From Halisarca cf. caerulea (Eukaryota; Porifera; Demospongiae; Chondrillida; Halisarcidae): 64,000 nucleotides of DNA. Both the position numbers and the translations under genes were made by a program. The DNA lies in NCBI GenBank assembly GCA_963170055.1, contig CAUJGJ010000304.1, positions 442,001 to 506,000 on the forward strand. Reading direction: 5' to 3'. Shown here piece after piece: positions 62,965 through 64,000 of the stretch (its first letter is position 1; every line of letters begins with the position of its first letter). The notes beneath the pieces were generated by a model. The model was not told the origin of the DNA, searched no databases, and saw only the letters and a program-made list of their open reading frames with translations.

Positions 62965-63600
62965 GAGTTATGTCCAATTTGGGACATAACTCAAAATGGC
63001 CGCTGCTTTCAAGGCAAACAAATTAACCCCCCTTTTTGGCTCTCGGGATAGGGTAATGTTGACATGGACGGAATATTTTACATTGCAAACACATTGACGT
63101 TATGTTGGTGTTCTTCTCAAGGCAATCTACAGGTGGAACATCTCGCTACAAGCATTTTACCTGCATATTGTCAAAAAGACAAAAAGCAAAAAATGCGGTG
63201 GTAAAAATCTCAGCTTTTTTGAACATGTCCATAGGTTCAAACAACTCCTCAGATTAATAAGTGGCCTGAAAGATTCCTTGCCAGAGCCTGGTAGCTCAAT
63301 GCACGTCTGTTATGTCTGGGGGGTTACGTTGGTTTCCGAGGTCTCCAGCCACAAAATACGGGACATAATTTGGACAGTAGTAGAAGGTACAAAGCTCCAA
63401 GAATCTTTCACCGCAGTTGGGACTATTGGGAACCTGATGGCACTATTGCCCTTGCTGCGAGTTGAGATTTTTACCACCTGCGATTTTGAAAGAAAATTTC
63501 CACTAGAACATCTCTCTTGTTCAGACTGCAGTCACATGCTGTCACATGTTCTTCGAAAGAGTCTGAACATCTTTCTCATATACTCGTGTATACATCCAGC
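62965..63600. other. Unrelated segment interrupting the minisatellite
   Basis: Begins with a palindrome gagttatgtcc-aattt-gggacataactc (62965-62992). Contains a coding-like plus frame at about 63278-63600 (MHVCYVWGVTLVSEVSS, then EHLSCSDCSHMLSHVLRKS). No matching inverted end found at the right, so it could be an insertion or part of a higher-order repeat. Confidence 0.4.
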
Positions 63601-64000
63601 TGTAACTTTAGGATTTGGAGTATTTCAAAATGACAAAATAAAAAAAAATATCTCAAGAATTGTAAATTTGCAATTTTATCTCCTCAACAATTGTACCTTT
63701 TAGAATTTTTGAAGTAATGATAATTCCTTTAAAATGTAAAAATTACAAGTGTATAACTTTAGGGTTTGGACTATTTTCAAATGACTAAGAAAGATCTCAG
63801 GAGTAGTGATTTAACAATTTTCATTCCACAAAATGTATCTTTTAGAATTTGTAAATTGATGATAATTCCTTTAAAAATGTCAAAGTTACGTGGTGTAACT
63901 TTAGGATTCAGAGTATTTTAAAATGACGAAGAAAAAGAAATATCTCAAGAGTAGCTAATTGGCAATTTTATTTCCTCAAGAATGTACCCTTTACAATTTT
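63601..64000. repeat. ~150-bp minisatellite, second block (runs off the window)
   Basis: At least 2.7 further units of the array at 62570, beginning tgtaactttaggatttggag and continuing to the window edge. Confidence 0.8.

Noticed and set aside
1..64000. CRISPR array, bacterial operon, rRNA or tRNA genes
   Set aside because: No regularly spaced short repeats with unique spacers, no operon-like gene strings and no recognisable structural RNA genes were seen.

Overview
This is a piece of a eukaryotic, almost certainly invertebrate metazoan genome. It has spliced genes with GT-AG introns, AT-rich non-coding DNA, and a very dense and varied set of mobile elements of the kinds found in sponges, cnidarians and other invertebrates: DIRS-type and Ty3/gypsy-like elements, CR1/L2-like LINEs, pogo/Tigger, Tc1, IS630-like, hAT-like, piggyBac-like and MULE-like elements. 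A sponge is my best guess, but the sequence alone does not prove it. I see no bacterial operon, CRISPR array, rRNA or tRNA gene.

The one host gene I can name is NDUFA12, a complex I accessory subunit, on the plus strand. Its four exons (24362-24429, 32884-32966, 41488-41551, 60297-60471) join in phase into a 129-residue protein. The gene spans 36 kb because its introns are filled with mobile elements. A second, unidentified host gene lies on the minus strand: three phase-compatible exons at 15460-15542, 13518-13753 and 13328-13444, and perhaps a 116-codon exon at 5050-5397.

Layout. 0-12.5 kb: fragments of a LINE family (LINE-A), small TIR elements, an orphan PHD-finger exon, a gypsy-like element whose RT/RNase H half and integrase half lie in opposite orientation, and a 2.9 kb TIR element (family K1). 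13-24 kb: the unidentified host gene, a local duplication, a SAP/SWIM-type gene remnant, MITEs and K1 copies. 25.2-32.4 kb (NDUFA12 intron 1): two different DDE transposons almost side by side. T1 (25166-28147) has a pogo/Tigger transposase and an opposing HIRAN + Ulp1-protease gene. T2 (28414-31909) has an IS630-like transposase with DD111E spacing and an opposing three-exon HIRAN gene, and sits inside an older TIR element. 33-41 kb (intron 2): a K1 copy with an hAT-like insertion, MITEs, and LINE-B, which carries a decayed 2A-like motif, a PHD finger, an endonuclease and an RT. 41.5-60 kb (intron 3): an hAT-like element containing a MULE-like element that carries a RecQ-like helicase fragment; a 6.3 kb DIRS element that has itself been hit by a MULE-like element containing a piggyBac-like one; Tigger and Tc1 remnants; and a LINE-A copy with a 5' inversion. 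60.3-64 kb: the last NDUFA12 exon, MITEs and a roughly 150-bp minisatellite.

The strongest lead is the pair of unrelated DDE transposons that each carry a HIRAN-domain companion gene, in one case joined to a SUMO-protease-like domain. A transposon-encoded DNA-end-binding or protein-deconjugating helper is a testable idea, not something shown here.
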